Of a DNA stretch of 7,139 nucleotides, positions 1 through 6,806 are shown one piece after another (the first letter of the stretch is position 1; the number at the start of each line of letters is the position of its first letter). The notes under the pieces were generated by a model. It saw only the letters and a program-made list of their open reading frames with translations, did not search any database and had not been told where the DNA came from. The position numbers were made by a program, and so were the translations under genes. The DNA comes from an uncultured Collinsella sp. (GTDB lineage: Bacteria; Actinomycetota; Coriobacteriia; Coriobacteriales; Coriobacteriaceae), in contig CABRFW010000080.1 of NCBI GenBank assembly GCA_902470265.1, forward strand, positions 1-7,139, written 5' to 3'.

Positions 1-840
1 TTACGCCTCGGACTTCTTGGCGTAGATAAACCAGTAGCCGAGCGCGATCAGGACCGCGCCGCCCACGATGTTGCCCAGCGTGGCGGCGGACAAGTTAAAC
101 GCAATGCCCGCAGCGTTGAGCGCATCGGCGCCGGCGACGTCGGCACCATAGCCGCACGCGTGCATCACGGCACCCATGGGCAAAAAGTACATGTTGGCAA
201 CGCAGTGCTCAAAACCGCAGGCCACAAAGGCGGCGATGGGCAGCAAAATGCCCACAACCTTATCGACCACGGTCTTGCCCGCAGTACCGATCCACACGGC
301 CAGGCACACAAAGATGTTGCACAGGATGCCGCGGAAGAAGATCGTCACCCAGTCGATCGTCACCTTGCCGGCGGCGACGCTCACCATGGAATTGGCGACC
401 GCCTCGCCGTTGAGCTTGTAAATGCCGGCCATGTACACCAAAAAGACGATGAACAGAGCACCGACAAAGTTACCGACCCATACGACGACCCAAGCCTTGA
501 GCATCTGGACCAGGGTGATCTTTTTGCTCTTGAGCGCGCAGACCATAAGTGAGTTGCCGGTGAACAACTCGGCGCCACACACCAGTACCAGCACCAGGCC
601 CAGGCAAAAGCACAGGCCGCCCACGACGCGCTGGGCGCCCCAGCCCAGCGTGCTATCGCTCAAAAACACGGTAAAGAACAGACCGCCGAAGGCGATAAAC
701 GCGCCGGCGAACATTGCCAACAGAAAGGCCTTTGCGACCGGCAGGTTGGCCTTGGTCACGCCGGCGGCCTCGGTCTTGGCCTCGATCGCGGCGGGCGCCA
801 GGCAATCGGGAGCGGGATATTCTGCCTTGGAATCTGCCAT
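1..840 (-). CDS. focA: FocA-like formate channel (FNT family)
   Basis: A 279-residue inner-membrane channel of the formate/nitrite transporter family (E. coli FocA 285), expected to form a pentamer passing formate or formic acid. Six hydrophobic segments are visible between about residues 38 and 274. Family blocks are CGAELFTGNSLM with Thr94 (equivalent to E. coli Thr91), FFRGILCNIFVCLAVW, and GFEHCVANMYFLPMGAV with His212 (equivalent to the gating and proton-donating His209 of FocA). The start is the ATG at 840; a TTG at 873 would extend the frame by 11 residues but lacks family support. The N-terminal 35 residues are soluble and unlike E. coli FocA. The gene follows hycI after 39 bases, unlike the zero-gap junctions before it, and its TAA ends at base 1 of the window. 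Being in an FHL operon argues for formate rather than nitrite (NirC) as substrate. No pflB is in view. Confidence 0.92.
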   Translation of the reverse strand: MADSKAEYPAPDCLAPAAIEAKTEAAGVTKANLPVAKAFLLAMFAGAFIAFGGLFFTVFLSDSTLGWGAQRVVGGLCFCLGLVLVLVCGAELFTGNSLMVCALKSKKITLVQMLKAWVVVWVGNFVGALFIVFLVYMAGIYKLNGEAVANSMVSVAAGKVTIDWVTIFFRGILCNIFVCLAVWIGTAGKTVVDKVVGILLPIAAFVACGFEHCVANMYFLPMGAVMHACGYGADVAGADALNAAGIAFNLSAATLGNIVGGAVLIALGYWFIYAKKSEA

Positions 841-851
841 GTCAATCACTT

Positions 852-858
852 CTTTCCT
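852..858 (-). promoter_or_regulatory. Likely Shine-Dalgarno site of focA
   Basis: AGGAAAG lies 11 bases before the ATG at 840. It is weaker and slightly farther away than the sites of the other genes; an alternative is the AGAAGTG just downstream. It favours the ATG at 840 over the TTG at 873, because the site would lie inside the longer frame. Confidence 0.55.
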
Positions 859-866
859 AATCAGCA

Positions 867-895
867 GGGACAAGCGCTCCTATTGCTCTTGTCCC
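867..895 (-). other. Inverted repeat (hairpin) across the hycI stop and hycI-focA spacer
   Basis: On the mRNA strand GGGACAAG (895-888) is followed, after 13 bases, by its perfect complement CTTGTCCC (874-867). The loop contains the hycI TAG. No run of U follows the 3' arm, so it does not look like an intrinsic terminator. It could be an RNA structure influencing focA translation or mRNA processing, a DNA dyad for a regulator, or chance. It lies upstream of the focA ribosome site without covering it. Confidence 0.55.
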
Positions 896-1383
896 AAGCG
901 GACAAAGTGGGAAAAGTCGTTGGCGGCCACGGCGTCGTACACGGCGTCGACGGCGTCAAAGACCTCCGGGGACATAGGGTTGTAAAACTCCGTATCGCCC
1001 GGCTGAATCCCTATGAAGACGATATCTTCGCACGATTGCTCGATTTCCTCGATCAGAATCGACAAAGGGAGCGAATGCGTGGTGAACATCGACTTGCGGG
1101 CCACATCGCGCTTATCGAGCAGGCGGATAGACCCGACGGGCAGCGCCATGTCGGCGGCATCGACCAAGACCAGACGAGGCGGACGCTCGCGCTTGACCTC
1201 GATGATGTCGTCCTCGGGCGTTTGGCCACCGTCGATGGTGTACCAACCGGCAATGGGCGCGTCCTCCATCTTTTTGGAGAGCACGGGGCCGGCGGCATCG
1301 TCGGCACGCAGCACGCTTCCTGCCGTGAGCACGATACCCGCAAACGGGGCGCCGTTCACACGTCCATCCACAACGCGACCCAT
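880..1383 (-). CDS. hycI: Hydrogenase 3/4 maturation endopeptidase HycI (peptidase family M52)
   Basis: A 167-residue nickel-dependent processing protease (E. coli HycI 156 residues) that removes the C-terminal tail of the large subunit after nickel insertion; its target here should be HyfG. Family blocks are all visible: GSVLRADDAAGP (residues 22-33), IDGGQTPEDDI, LVLVDAADM with Asp75, MFTTHSLPLSILIEE with His103, and IVFIGIQPG. By alignment with E. coli HycI and HybD, the nickel-sensing residues would be Asp29, Asp75 and His103, all present. The usual GN start of the first block is GS and the DDG is DDA, so the family signature is slightly degraded. About 13 residues precede the point where the E. 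coli protein begins. The ATG at 1383 overlaps the hycH stop as TAATG, with GGGAAGG 8 bases upstream, indicating coupled translation. The last codons form one arm of an inverted repeat reaching into the spacer before focA. Confidence 0.93.
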   Translation of the reverse strand: MGRVVDGRVNGAPFAGIVLTAGSVLRADDAAGPVLSKKMEDAPIAGWYTIDGGQTPEDDIIEVKRERPPRLVLVDAADMALPVGSIRLLDKRDVARKSMFTTHSLPLSILIEEIEQSCEDIVFIGIQPGDTEFYNPMSPEVFDAVDAVYDAVAANDFSHFVRLGQEQ

Positions 1384-1964
1384 TACTGCAACCTTCCCGT
1401 CAGGTACACGCCCGACACATCGCGCACGCGCTCAACCAGATCGCGGAACTTCATCAGAAACGCGACCTGCTGGGCATGCAGGCCAAAGTCGTCGTCGAAC
1501 ACCGAGATGCCGGCCTTGGCCGAGCCGCGAAAACCGCGCTCGTCGAGCAGCGTGTCGCAGGCCTCGAGCAGCGACGGCACCGCCGCCTTGTCGAGCTGGC
1601 ACTCGCCAAAGGAGCGGATGGCCTCGAACTTGGTCTTGGCCTCCCCCTCCGGCAGCGCGTCGACGAGCGAATAGAAGACATCCACCGGCACCGACAGGCG
1701 CGGCTCAAAGCAGTCGAGCACGCCGGTGTGGTGGCCCACGGCGAGCGTGTAGTACAGCACGTCGCAGGCCTCCTGGGGAACGTCTTCCTCGGTCTCCACA
1801 AACTTGCGCGTGAGCTCATAGAAGACCACCTGGTCGGGCGCATGGCCCAGGCAGGGGTCGGCGACGCCCTCGGCGGCCTCGTCGCTTGCGCGCGAGGCAT
1901 CGCCAAAGGAGCCGCCGAGCATGCCGGGACCCGCAAAGTAACCAGAGCGGTCCGTGAGTTCCAT
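1383..1964 (-). CDS. hycH: Formate hydrogenlyase assembly/maturation protein HycH (HyfJ)
   Basis: A 193-residue protein of the HycH/HyfJ family, needed for assembly of the formate hydrogenlyase large subunit but not part of the finished enzyme; its exact biochemical role is not settled. The match is clearest at residues 45-86: QVVFYELTRKFVETEEDVP, then YYTLAVGHHTGVLDCFE, including His78, His79 and Cys85, which align with the AIGHHLGVIDC block of E. coli HycH. The E. coli proteins are about 136 residues, so this one is longer: about 44 residues precede the homologous part and there is an insertion around residues 140-160. The start at 1964 lies directly after the hyfI TAG with no gap and has GGAGGT 6 bases upstream, which supports the long N-terminus. 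Its TAA overlaps the hycI ATG by one base. Its position matches hyfJ in the E. coli hyf operon and hycH in hyc. Confidence 0.9.
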   Translation of the reverse strand: MELTDRSGYFAGPGMLGGSFGDASRASDEAAEGVADPCLGHAPDQVVFYELTRKFVETEEDVPQEACDVLYYTLAVGHHTGVLDCFEPRLSVPVDVFYSLVDALPEGEAKTKFEAIRSFGECQLDKAAVPSLLEACDTLLDERGFRGSAKAGISVFDDDFGLHAQQVAFLMKFRDLVERVRDVSGVYLTGRLQ

Positions 1965-2747
1965 CTAGCGACCTCCGGCCAGCACCAGATCCTGCAGCGC
2001 CGAGTAGACCTCAACGCGGCGCGGATCTTCCTGCTTGTCGATGAGCAGCGCCATGGCACCGCGGATATCGCCCTTGGGTGCACCCTCGAGCGTATCCATA
2101 AACTCATTGGCCAAATCGCGGCCATAACGGTAGCCGCTCATGGCGCGAGCCTCGCGCTCGATGGCAACGCGCAGCTTGTACGGCACGCCAGGGTGCAGGA
2201 TATCGGCCTGCTCGCCGGCGGCCTCCACCGTGGTCTCGGCATGGAGCTTTTGGTCCAGCAGACCGAGCGCCATGGCAAAGCCGTAGATGGTCTGCGCGGG
2301 GCTGGGCGGGCAGCCGGGGATGTAGACATCGACCGGCAGAATCTTGTCCGTGCCGCCCCAGACGCAGTAGTTGTCGTAGAAGATGCCGCCGGTGCAGCCG
2401 CACGCGCCATAGGACACCACGATCTTGGGATCGGGTGCAGCCTCAAAGGCGCGCAGGGCCGGCATGCGCATGGCACGCGTCACGGCGCCGGTGTACAGCA
2501 GCACATCGGCGTGACGGGGCGAGGGCACGACCTTGATGCCAAAGCGCTCGACGTCGAAGACGGGCGTGATGGAACCGAAGATCTCAATCTCGCAGCCGTT
2601 GCAGCCGCCGCAGTCAACACGGTAGACGTACACCGAGCGCTTGATCTTCTTAAGAAGGGTCGCCTTGGCCTTCTCGATGCTCTCGTCGAGCTCGATCTTG
2701 GTCGGGCGGTACTGAAGCCGCTCGGGCAAAAGCGTGGGTTCGGCCAT
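1965..2747 (-). CDS. hyfI: Formate hydrogenlyase small subunit HyfI/HycG, NuoB-like [4Fe-4S] protein
   Basis: A 260-residue subunit (E. coli HycG is about 255) that carries the iron-sulfur cluster proximal to the Ni-Fe site and pairs with HyfG. It is homologous to NuoB of complex I. The cluster motifs are clear: DCGGCNGCEIEIFG with Cys49 and Cys52 (Cys46 lies just before), SYGACGCTGG with Cys116, and IPGCPPSP with Cys146. Between them, ERFGIKVVPSPRHADVLLYTG and YCVWGGTDKILPVDVYIPG are near-identical to E. coli HycG as I recall it. Cys118, directly after the Cys116 ligand, is an extra cysteine compared with that sequence. There is no signal peptide, as expected for a group 4 cytoplasmic enzyme. 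The ATG at 2747 follows the hyfH stop by 2 bases and has an AAGGAGGAG site 5 bases upstream, which also encodes the last three residues of HyfH. The C-terminal part (about 160-260) resembles the HycG tail in GYRYGR and is otherwise variable. Confidence 0.96.
   Translation of the reverse strand: MAEPTLLPERLQYRPTKIELDESIEKAKATLLKKIKRSVYVYRVDCGGCNGCEIEIFGSITPVFDVERFGIKVVPSPRHADVLLYTGAVTRAMRMPALRAFEAAPDPKIVVSYGACGCTGGIFYDNYCVWGGTDKILPVDVYIPGCPPSPAQTIYGFAMALGLLDQKLHAETTVEAAGEQADILHPGVPYKLRVAIEREARAMSGYRYGRDLANEFMDTLEGAPKGDIRGAMALLIDKQEDPRRVEVYSALQDLVLAGGR
1971..1976 (-). promoter_or_regulatory. Shine-Dalgarno site of hycH
   Basis: GGAGGT lies 6 bases before the ATG at 1964 and within the last codons of hyfI (encoding Gly-Gly before Arg-stop). 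It decides for the long HycH N-terminus, since no equally good site was seen nearer the conserved part. Confidence 0.75.
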
Positions 2748-2749
2748 GG

Positions 2750-3466
2750 TTACTCCTCCTTCGTATCAAAATCCATGATGATGCCCTCGACCGGCGCCGG
2801 ACCGGCGGGAATCTCGGGCGCATCGGGGTTGAGCTCGCGGTCGATATACTCCGGGTTCACGCCGTGGCCGCCCAGATACTCCATGCCGGGGCCCTGAGGC
2901 TCACCGGACGCAAGCGTCTCGTTGGCAGCCATGCCGTGCGCGTTGCCGGTCTTTACGGCCGATGCGGCGCGCAGGGCGTCGAGCTCGCGCTTGCACTCCT
3001 GGCACATACCGACGGTACGGGCGGCCTGGATGGCCTCCATGCCGCCGGTCTTTTGCAGCAGGCGCTTGGCGTAGTCGATCTCCTTATGCGGGGCAAACGG
3101 CTTGCCGCAACGCGAGCAGTGCTCGAGCGTGTAGACGCTCTTGCTGGTGAGGTCGTCCTTGCTCATGACGGCCAGCTCAAACTCCTCGGTGAGCTTGATG
3201 GCCTCCATGGGGCAGGCCTCCTCGCAGCGGCCGCAGAAGATGCAGCGGCCGTAGTCGATCGACCAGGTAATGGTATCGGCCGCAAGGTCGGTGTCCATGC
3301 GAATGGCATCGGCCGGGCACGCCACGCCGCAGGCACCGCAGGCGATGCAGAGCTCGGCATTGTGCTCGGGCTTGCCGCGCATGTCCTTGTTGGTGGGGAA
3401 CGGCGCAAACGGGTACTTGACCGTCGCGTCGCCGGCCTTGGCGTTAACCTTCCAAAGCTTCAGCAT
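2750..3466 (-). CDS. hyfH: Formate hydrogenlyase ferredoxin-like iron-sulfur subunit HyfH/HycF
   Basis: Electron-transfer subunit of 238 residues, homologous to HyfH/HycF and to NuoI, linking the other iron-sulfur subunits to the hydrogenase. It opens with MLKLWKVNAKAGDATVKYPF, very like E. coli HyfH, which fixes the start at ATG 3466; an upstream ATG at 3589 adds only an Arg/Ser-rich shadow of hyfG. Two [4Fe-4S] motifs are complete: CIACGACGVACP (Cys40, 43, 46, 50) and CIFCGRCEEACP (Cys75, 78, 81, 85). Two further pairs, CSRC (Cys117, 120) and CQEC (Cys155, 158), could bind a metal such as zinc and are also found in the E. coli protein. After Cys158 there are 80 residues, some 55-60 more than in the roughly 180-residue E. 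coli proteins; this tail is rich in Gly, Pro, Glu and Asp and I recognise no domain in it. One base separates the start from the hyfG stop. Confidence 0.94.
   Translation of the reverse strand: MLKLWKVNAKAGDATVKYPFAPFPTNKDMRGKPEHNAELCIACGACGVACPADAIRMDTDLAADTITWSIDYGRCIFCGRCEEACPMEAIKLTEEFELAVMSKDDLTSKSVYTLEHCSRCGKPFAPHKEIDYAKRLLQKTGGMEAIQAARTVGMCQECKRELDALRAASAVKTGNAHGMAANETLASGEPQGPGMEYLGGHGVNPEYIDRELNPDAPEIPAGPAPVEGIIMDFDTKEE
2753..2761 (-). promoter_or_regulatory. Shine-Dalgarno site of hyfI
   Basis: AAGGAGGAG, nearly the full anti-16S complement, lies 5 bases before the ATG at 2747. It is exactly the last three sense codons of hyfH (Lys-Glu-Glu), so it is the strongest ribosome site in the window and ties hyfI translation to the end of hyfH. 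Confidence 0.8.
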
Positions 3467-3467
3467 A

Positions 3468-5240
3468 TTAGAGCGCCTCCTCATCGAGCGGAGCGGCCAT
3501 GGTGCCCTCGCCCGCAAGCGGCGACTTGTCGCGCCAGACGTTCTCGAACTGCTCCTTATCGAGCACGTGGTCGCGCTTGGCGGCGACATCGGTCACCGTC
3601 ACGCGGTCGGTGCAGGAGTAGCACGGGTCGAGCGAGCCGACGATCAGCGCCGCGTCGCCCACGGTGTTGCCGCGGAACATGTAGCGCAGGACCGGCCAGT
3701 TGCTGTACGTGGCGGCCTTGGCGCGCCAGCGGTAGCACTTCTGGTTGTTGCCGAGCATGGCCCAATGCACGTCCTCGCCGCGCGGCGCCTCGGTGGCACC
3801 GATGGCGTACTTGTGCGGGGTGTACTCCCAATCCGTGGTGAGGATGGGACCCGACGGGCAGTTCTCGAGCATGGTCTCGATCATGTCGATCGAATCGTAG
3901 ACCTCCTGGATGCGCACGGCGGTACGGCCGAAGGCATCGCAGGTGTCGGCCGTAGCGGCGTGCATCTTTTGGACATCCGGATCGGCATAGCCGTCGAAGG
4001 GATGATCAAAGCGCACGTCGCGGGCATAGCCCGAACCGCGCATGAGCGGGCCGACCGGCGAGAAGTCGCGTGCGATCTTGCGGTCCAAGATGCCGATACC
4101 GCTCGTACGCTCAATGAAGTTGGGCGTGGAGAGTAAGACGTCGACGAGCTCCTGAACCTCGGAGCGCAGCTGGTGGATGGTCGTGAGCGTGGAGAGCTTC
4201 TGCTCGGCCAAAATGTCGCGACGCACGCCGCCGATCACGTTGAGGCCGTAGGTCTTACGGTGACCGGAGAGCTTCTCGGCCAGGTCCATGGACTTCTCGC
4301 GGACGCGGAAGAACTGCTGGAAGCCGGAGTCGAAGCCCGTGTAGTGCGACGCCAGGCCAATGTTGAGCAGATGCGAGTGCAGGCGCTCGACCTCGAGCAT
4401 GATAGCGCGGATGTACTGGGCGCGCGGCGGGACATGAATGCCCTGGGCGCGCTCGACGGCCTCGGCGTAGGCCACCGAGTGAGCGCAGCCGCAGATGCCG
4501 CAGATACGGTCGGCGAGGAACGTCACGGCGTCATAGTTCAGGCGCGTCTCGGCAACCTTCTCCATGCCGCGGTGCACGTAGAACAGACGGTAGTCGGCGT
4601 CAACGATCGTCTCGCCCTCGACGAACAGGCGGAAGTGGCCGGGCTCGTCGGAGGTAATGTGCAGCGGGCCCATGGGGACGAGCGTGGTCTCCTTGCCCTT
4701 GGTGTCGGCCAAGAACTCGTAGTTTTCCATGTCGCTCGCGGGAGCGGGACGGAAACGGTAGTCCATGGAGTCCTTGCGCAGCGGGTACAGACCGCTGGGC
4801 CAATCGTCGGGCAGCACCAGGCGACGACGGTCGGGCAGACCCTCGGGGATCAGGCCGAACATGTCGCGCAGCTCGCGCTCGCCCCACACGCAGGCGGGGA
4901 CGAACGGCGTCACGGACGGGAACGTCATCTTGGCGGGATCGACCTCGGTGCGCACGGTCACCCAGCCGGGGTCCTCCCCCTCCATGGAGATGACGTAATA
5001 CACGGCGTAACGGCCGCACAGACTGCGCTCGTCGTTGCCGATGATCACGGGAATCCAGCCGTAGCGCTCGTAATACAGGTAGTGGACGGCCTCAGGCAGC
5101 TTGTCCTGCTTGACGGTGATCGTCAGCTGGTCCTCGCACTGCCACTCGACCTTCTCGATGCAGCCCGGAACGGCGCGGCGCAGGGCCTCGACATGGCTCT
5201 CGCAGCGACGGGCATACACCTTGTTCTCAGTTTCAATCAT
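3468..5240 (-). CDS. hyfG: [NiFe] group 4 hydrogenase large subunit HyfG/HycE, NuoC-NuoD fusion
   Basis: Catalytic subunit of formate hydrogenlyase, 590 residues against 569 in E. coli HycE, reducing protons to H2 at a Ni-Fe centre on the cytoplasmic side. Residues about 1-160 form a NuoC-like domain, with FVPACVWGERELRDMFG and LVLPDDWP near its end. Residues about 185-555 form the NuoD-like catalytic domain. The proximal Ni motif RICGICGCAHS gives Cys247 and Cys250. The distal motif DPCYSCTDR gives Cys540 and Cys543. All four active-site cysteines are present, so the Ni-Fe site appears intact, unlike NuoD of complex I. Family knowledge places processing after the arginine of CTDR, here Arg546, releasing a 44-residue tail. 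HycI, encoded in the same operon, is the expected protease. The start at 5240 is 3 bases after the hyfF stop, with GAGGTGGAG 6 bases before it. Its last codons carry the hyfH ribosome site. Confidence 0.96.
   Translation of the reverse strand: MIETENKVYARRCESHVEALRRAVPGCIEKVEWQCEDQLTITVKQDKLPEAVHYLYYERYGWIPVIIGNDERSLCGRYAVYYVISMEGEDPGWVTVRTEVDPAKMTFPSVTPFVPACVWGERELRDMFGLIPEGLPDRRRLVLPDDWPSGLYPLRKDSMDYRFRPAPASDMENYEFLADTKGKETTLVPMGPLHITSDEPGHFRLFVEGETIVDADYRLFYVHRGMEKVAETRLNYDAVTFLADRICGICGCAHSVAYAEAVERAQGIHVPPRAQYIRAIMLEVERLHSHLLNIGLASHYTGFDSGFQQFFRVREKSMDLAEKLSGHRKTYGLNVIGGVRRDILAEQKLSTLTTIHQLRSEVQELVDVLLSTPNFIERTSGIGILDRKIARDFSPVGPLMRGSGYARDVRFDHPFDGYADPDVQKMHAATADTCDAFGRTAVRIQEVYDSIDMIETMLENCPSGPILTTDWEYTPHKYAIGATEAPRGEDVHWAMLGNNQKCYRWRAKAATYSNWPVLRYMFRGNTVGDAALIVGSLDPCYSCTDRVTVTDVAAKRDHVLDKEQFENVWRDKSPLAGEGTMAAPLDEEAL
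3476..3482 (-). promoter_or_regulatory. Shine-Dalgarno site of hyfH
   Basis: GAGGAGG lies 9 bases before the ATG at 3466 and encodes part of the Glu-Glu-Ala end of HyfG. It supports the start at 3466 rather than the upstream ATG at 3589. Confidence 0.75.
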
Positions 5241-5243
5241 TCG

Positions 5244-6803
5244 TTACTCCACCTCGCTCTGAGCGGTCTCGGTACCGAACACAGCGCGGTACATCGGCGT
5301 CGCGTGAAGTTCCTCGGTGCTCTGCTCGAGCACGATGCCAGTCGCGGTCTCCACACCGTGCACGAGAGGCAGCGGGGTGGCGATGCCAAACCACAGGATC
5401 ATGACAGCCAGGATGATTTCGGGGATAAGCATGAGCGCCGGGGCCTCATGCTTGCCCATGCCCTGGGGCGCATGGCCGAATACCGACTTGAGTGCGATAC
5501 GGGTGAGCGCGGAGATGGCCACGGTAAGACCGAGGGCGACCACGACGACCAGCCACATGGGACCGGCGGTAACACCGGCGACAAAAGTCAGGAACTCGGA
5601 GATAAACATGCCAAAGGGCGGGAAGGCACCAAGGCCGAGCAGCGCCAGGACGGCGAGCGCGGCGGTTGCGGGGGCAACCTCGACGACGCCCTGGATCTTG
5701 GCCAGGCTACGCGTGCCAAAGGCGTGCTGGATGTTGCCGGACACGCAGAAGGCAAGCGTCTTGGTAAAGCCGTGGAACACGCAGTGCAGCAGGGCCGCGG
5801 CGATACCCAGCGGGCCACCGATACCCAGGCACAGGGCGATAACGCCCACGTTCTCCACAGACGAGTACGCAAAGCGGCGCTTGAGGTCGTCCTGGCGAAA
5901 CATCGAAAGCGCCGCCACCAAAATGGACAGCGTGCCGACGATCAGCAGCAAAAGTTGCGGATACTCGGCGCCCACGGCCTGGATAGTAAAGCCGTAGAAG
6001 CGCATGATCACGAGCATGGCGCACTTAAGCAGCACGCCCGAGAGCAGGGCCGAGACAGGGCTCGGAGCCTGGGAGTGGGCATCGGGCAGCCAAGTATGCA
6101 TGGGGAACAGGCCGGCCTTGGTGCCAAAGCCGATCACGACAAACGCAAAGGCGAGGCGCATGAGCGTCGGGTCGAACTGGTTGGCATACGGCAGCACGCA
6201 CGACAGGAATGCGGCCTCGTGGGCGTTGGGAATCACGTCGGCGGCGTTGGCGTAGATCAGCAGCGTACCGAACAGGCCAAAGGCCACGCCGGCGGTGCAG
6301 ACCATCGCATACTTCCAAGAAGCCTCGAGGGCCGTCTTGTTCTTGTAGATACCCACCAGGAACACAGTGGAAAGCGTGGTTGCCTCCACGGCGGCCCACG
6401 TGAGGATCATGTTGTTGGACAGGCACGCGAGCAGCATGGTGAACACAAACAGGCTAAACAGCGCAAAATACTGCTTGGCGCGTTCGGCGGGCATGGAGCC
6501 CTCCTCGATATCGGCCTTTACATAGGGCAGCGAGAACAGCCCCGTAAGAAAACCGATAAAGCCGATGAGCAGCACAAAGATGGCGCCCAGCGAATCGAGG
6601 TGGAACCACAGGCCAAGAGCGCTCGCGGTGTCGCCGCTCATAAGGACGTCACCGGCCGTCACAATCGACAGCACCAGGACGGCTGCGACGGAGACCAGGT
6701 TGAGACCGGCAAACACGTTATAGGACGCGTTCTTGGGCAAAAACGCCATGACCAGCGAGAACACCAAAGGAGTCGCGAGCAGGGCGAGAATCAACGTTTC
6801 CAT
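5244..6803 (-). CDS. hyfF: Hydrogenase-4 membrane subunit HyfF, proton-transporter (NuoL/M/N, MrpD-like) family
   Basis: A 519-residue polytopic membrane protein, close to the length of E. coli HyfF (about 526). It belongs to the proton-conducting membrane transporter family (Pfam Proton_antipo_M). By family knowledge it sits in the membrane arm of the complex and may couple H2 evolution to ion movement. Visible signature residues are Glu140 in WAAVEATTL, Lys229 in GTKAGLFPMHTWLPDAH, Lys260 in SGVLLKCAM, His340 and His344 with Lys348 in HCVFHGFTK, and Glu403 in FISEF; these match the buried charged and histidine positions of NuoL/M/N proteins. Around 14 hydrophobic helices fill the chain to about residue 480, followed by a soluble tail. 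It lacks the long lateral helix extension of NuoL. The ATG at 6803 has a GAGGGGG Shine-Dalgarno 6 bases upstream, inside the end of hyfE. NuoL or MrpD alone would be an alternative, but neighbours make HyfF much more likely. Confidence 0.93.
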   Translation of the reverse strand: METLILALLATPLVFSLVMAFLPKNASYNVFAGLNLVSVAAVLVLSIVTAGDVLMSGDTASALGLWFHLDSLGAIFVLLIGFIGFLTGLFSLPYVKADIEEGSMPAERAKQYFALFSLFVFTMLLACLSNNMILTWAAVEATTLSTVFLVGIYKNKTALEASWKYAMVCTAGVAFGLFGTLLIYANAADVIPNAHEAAFLSCVLPYANQFDPTLMRLAFAFVVIGFGTKAGLFPMHTWLPDAHSQAPSPVSALLSGVLLKCAMLVIMRFYGFTIQAVGAEYPQLLLLIVGTLSILVAALSMFRQDDLKRRFAYSSVENVGVIALCLGIGGPLGIAAALLHCVFHGFTKTLAFCVSGNIQHAFGTRSLAKIQGVVEVAPATAALAVLALLGLGAFPPFGMFISEFLTFVAGVTAGPMWLVVVVALGLTVAISALTRIALKSVFGHAPQGMGKHEAPALMLIPEIILAVMILWFGIATPLPLVHGVETATGIVLEQSTEELHATPMYRAVFGTETAQSEVE

Positions 6804-6806
6804 GGA

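Noticed and set aside
1..873. Longer focA starting at TTG 873
   Set aside because: A rare start codon, no family support for the extra 11 residues, and the likely Shine-Dalgarno for ATG 840 lies inside that segment.
867..895. Hairpin after hycI as an intrinsic terminator
   Set aside because: The 3' arm is followed by TGCTGATTAGG on the mRNA strand with no run of T, so a rho-independent terminator is not supported.
883..1813. Plus-strand open frames of 263 and 266 codons opposite hycI and hycH
   Set aside because: Antisense shadows of two well-supported genes; the translations are Arg/Pro/Ser-rich and unrelated to known proteins.
1476..2897. 473-codon open frame on the plus strand
   Set aside because: It runs antisense to hyfI, hycH and the end of hyfH, all of which have clear family motifs. 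Its protein is rich in His, Arg, Ala and Gly without any recognised domain, the pattern produced by GC-rich third positions of the opposite strand.
2750..3589. Longer hyfH starting at ATG 3589
   Set aside because: The 41 extra residues are an out-of-frame reading of the hyfG 3' end, rich in Arg and Ser, while the ATG at 3466 starts exactly where HyfH homologues start and has a good ribosome site.
2864..4136. Plus-strand open frames of 325 and 288 codons (2864-3841 and 3270-4136)
   Set aside because: Both lie antisense to hyfH and hyfG and show no domain or plausible composition.
3468..6803. Reading hyfF, hyfG, hyfH and hyfI as respiratory complex I (nuo) genes
   Set aside because: The large subunit keeps all four Ni-binding cysteines and the CTDR processing site, which NuoD lacks, and the neighbours are hycH, hycI and focA rather than nuo genes.
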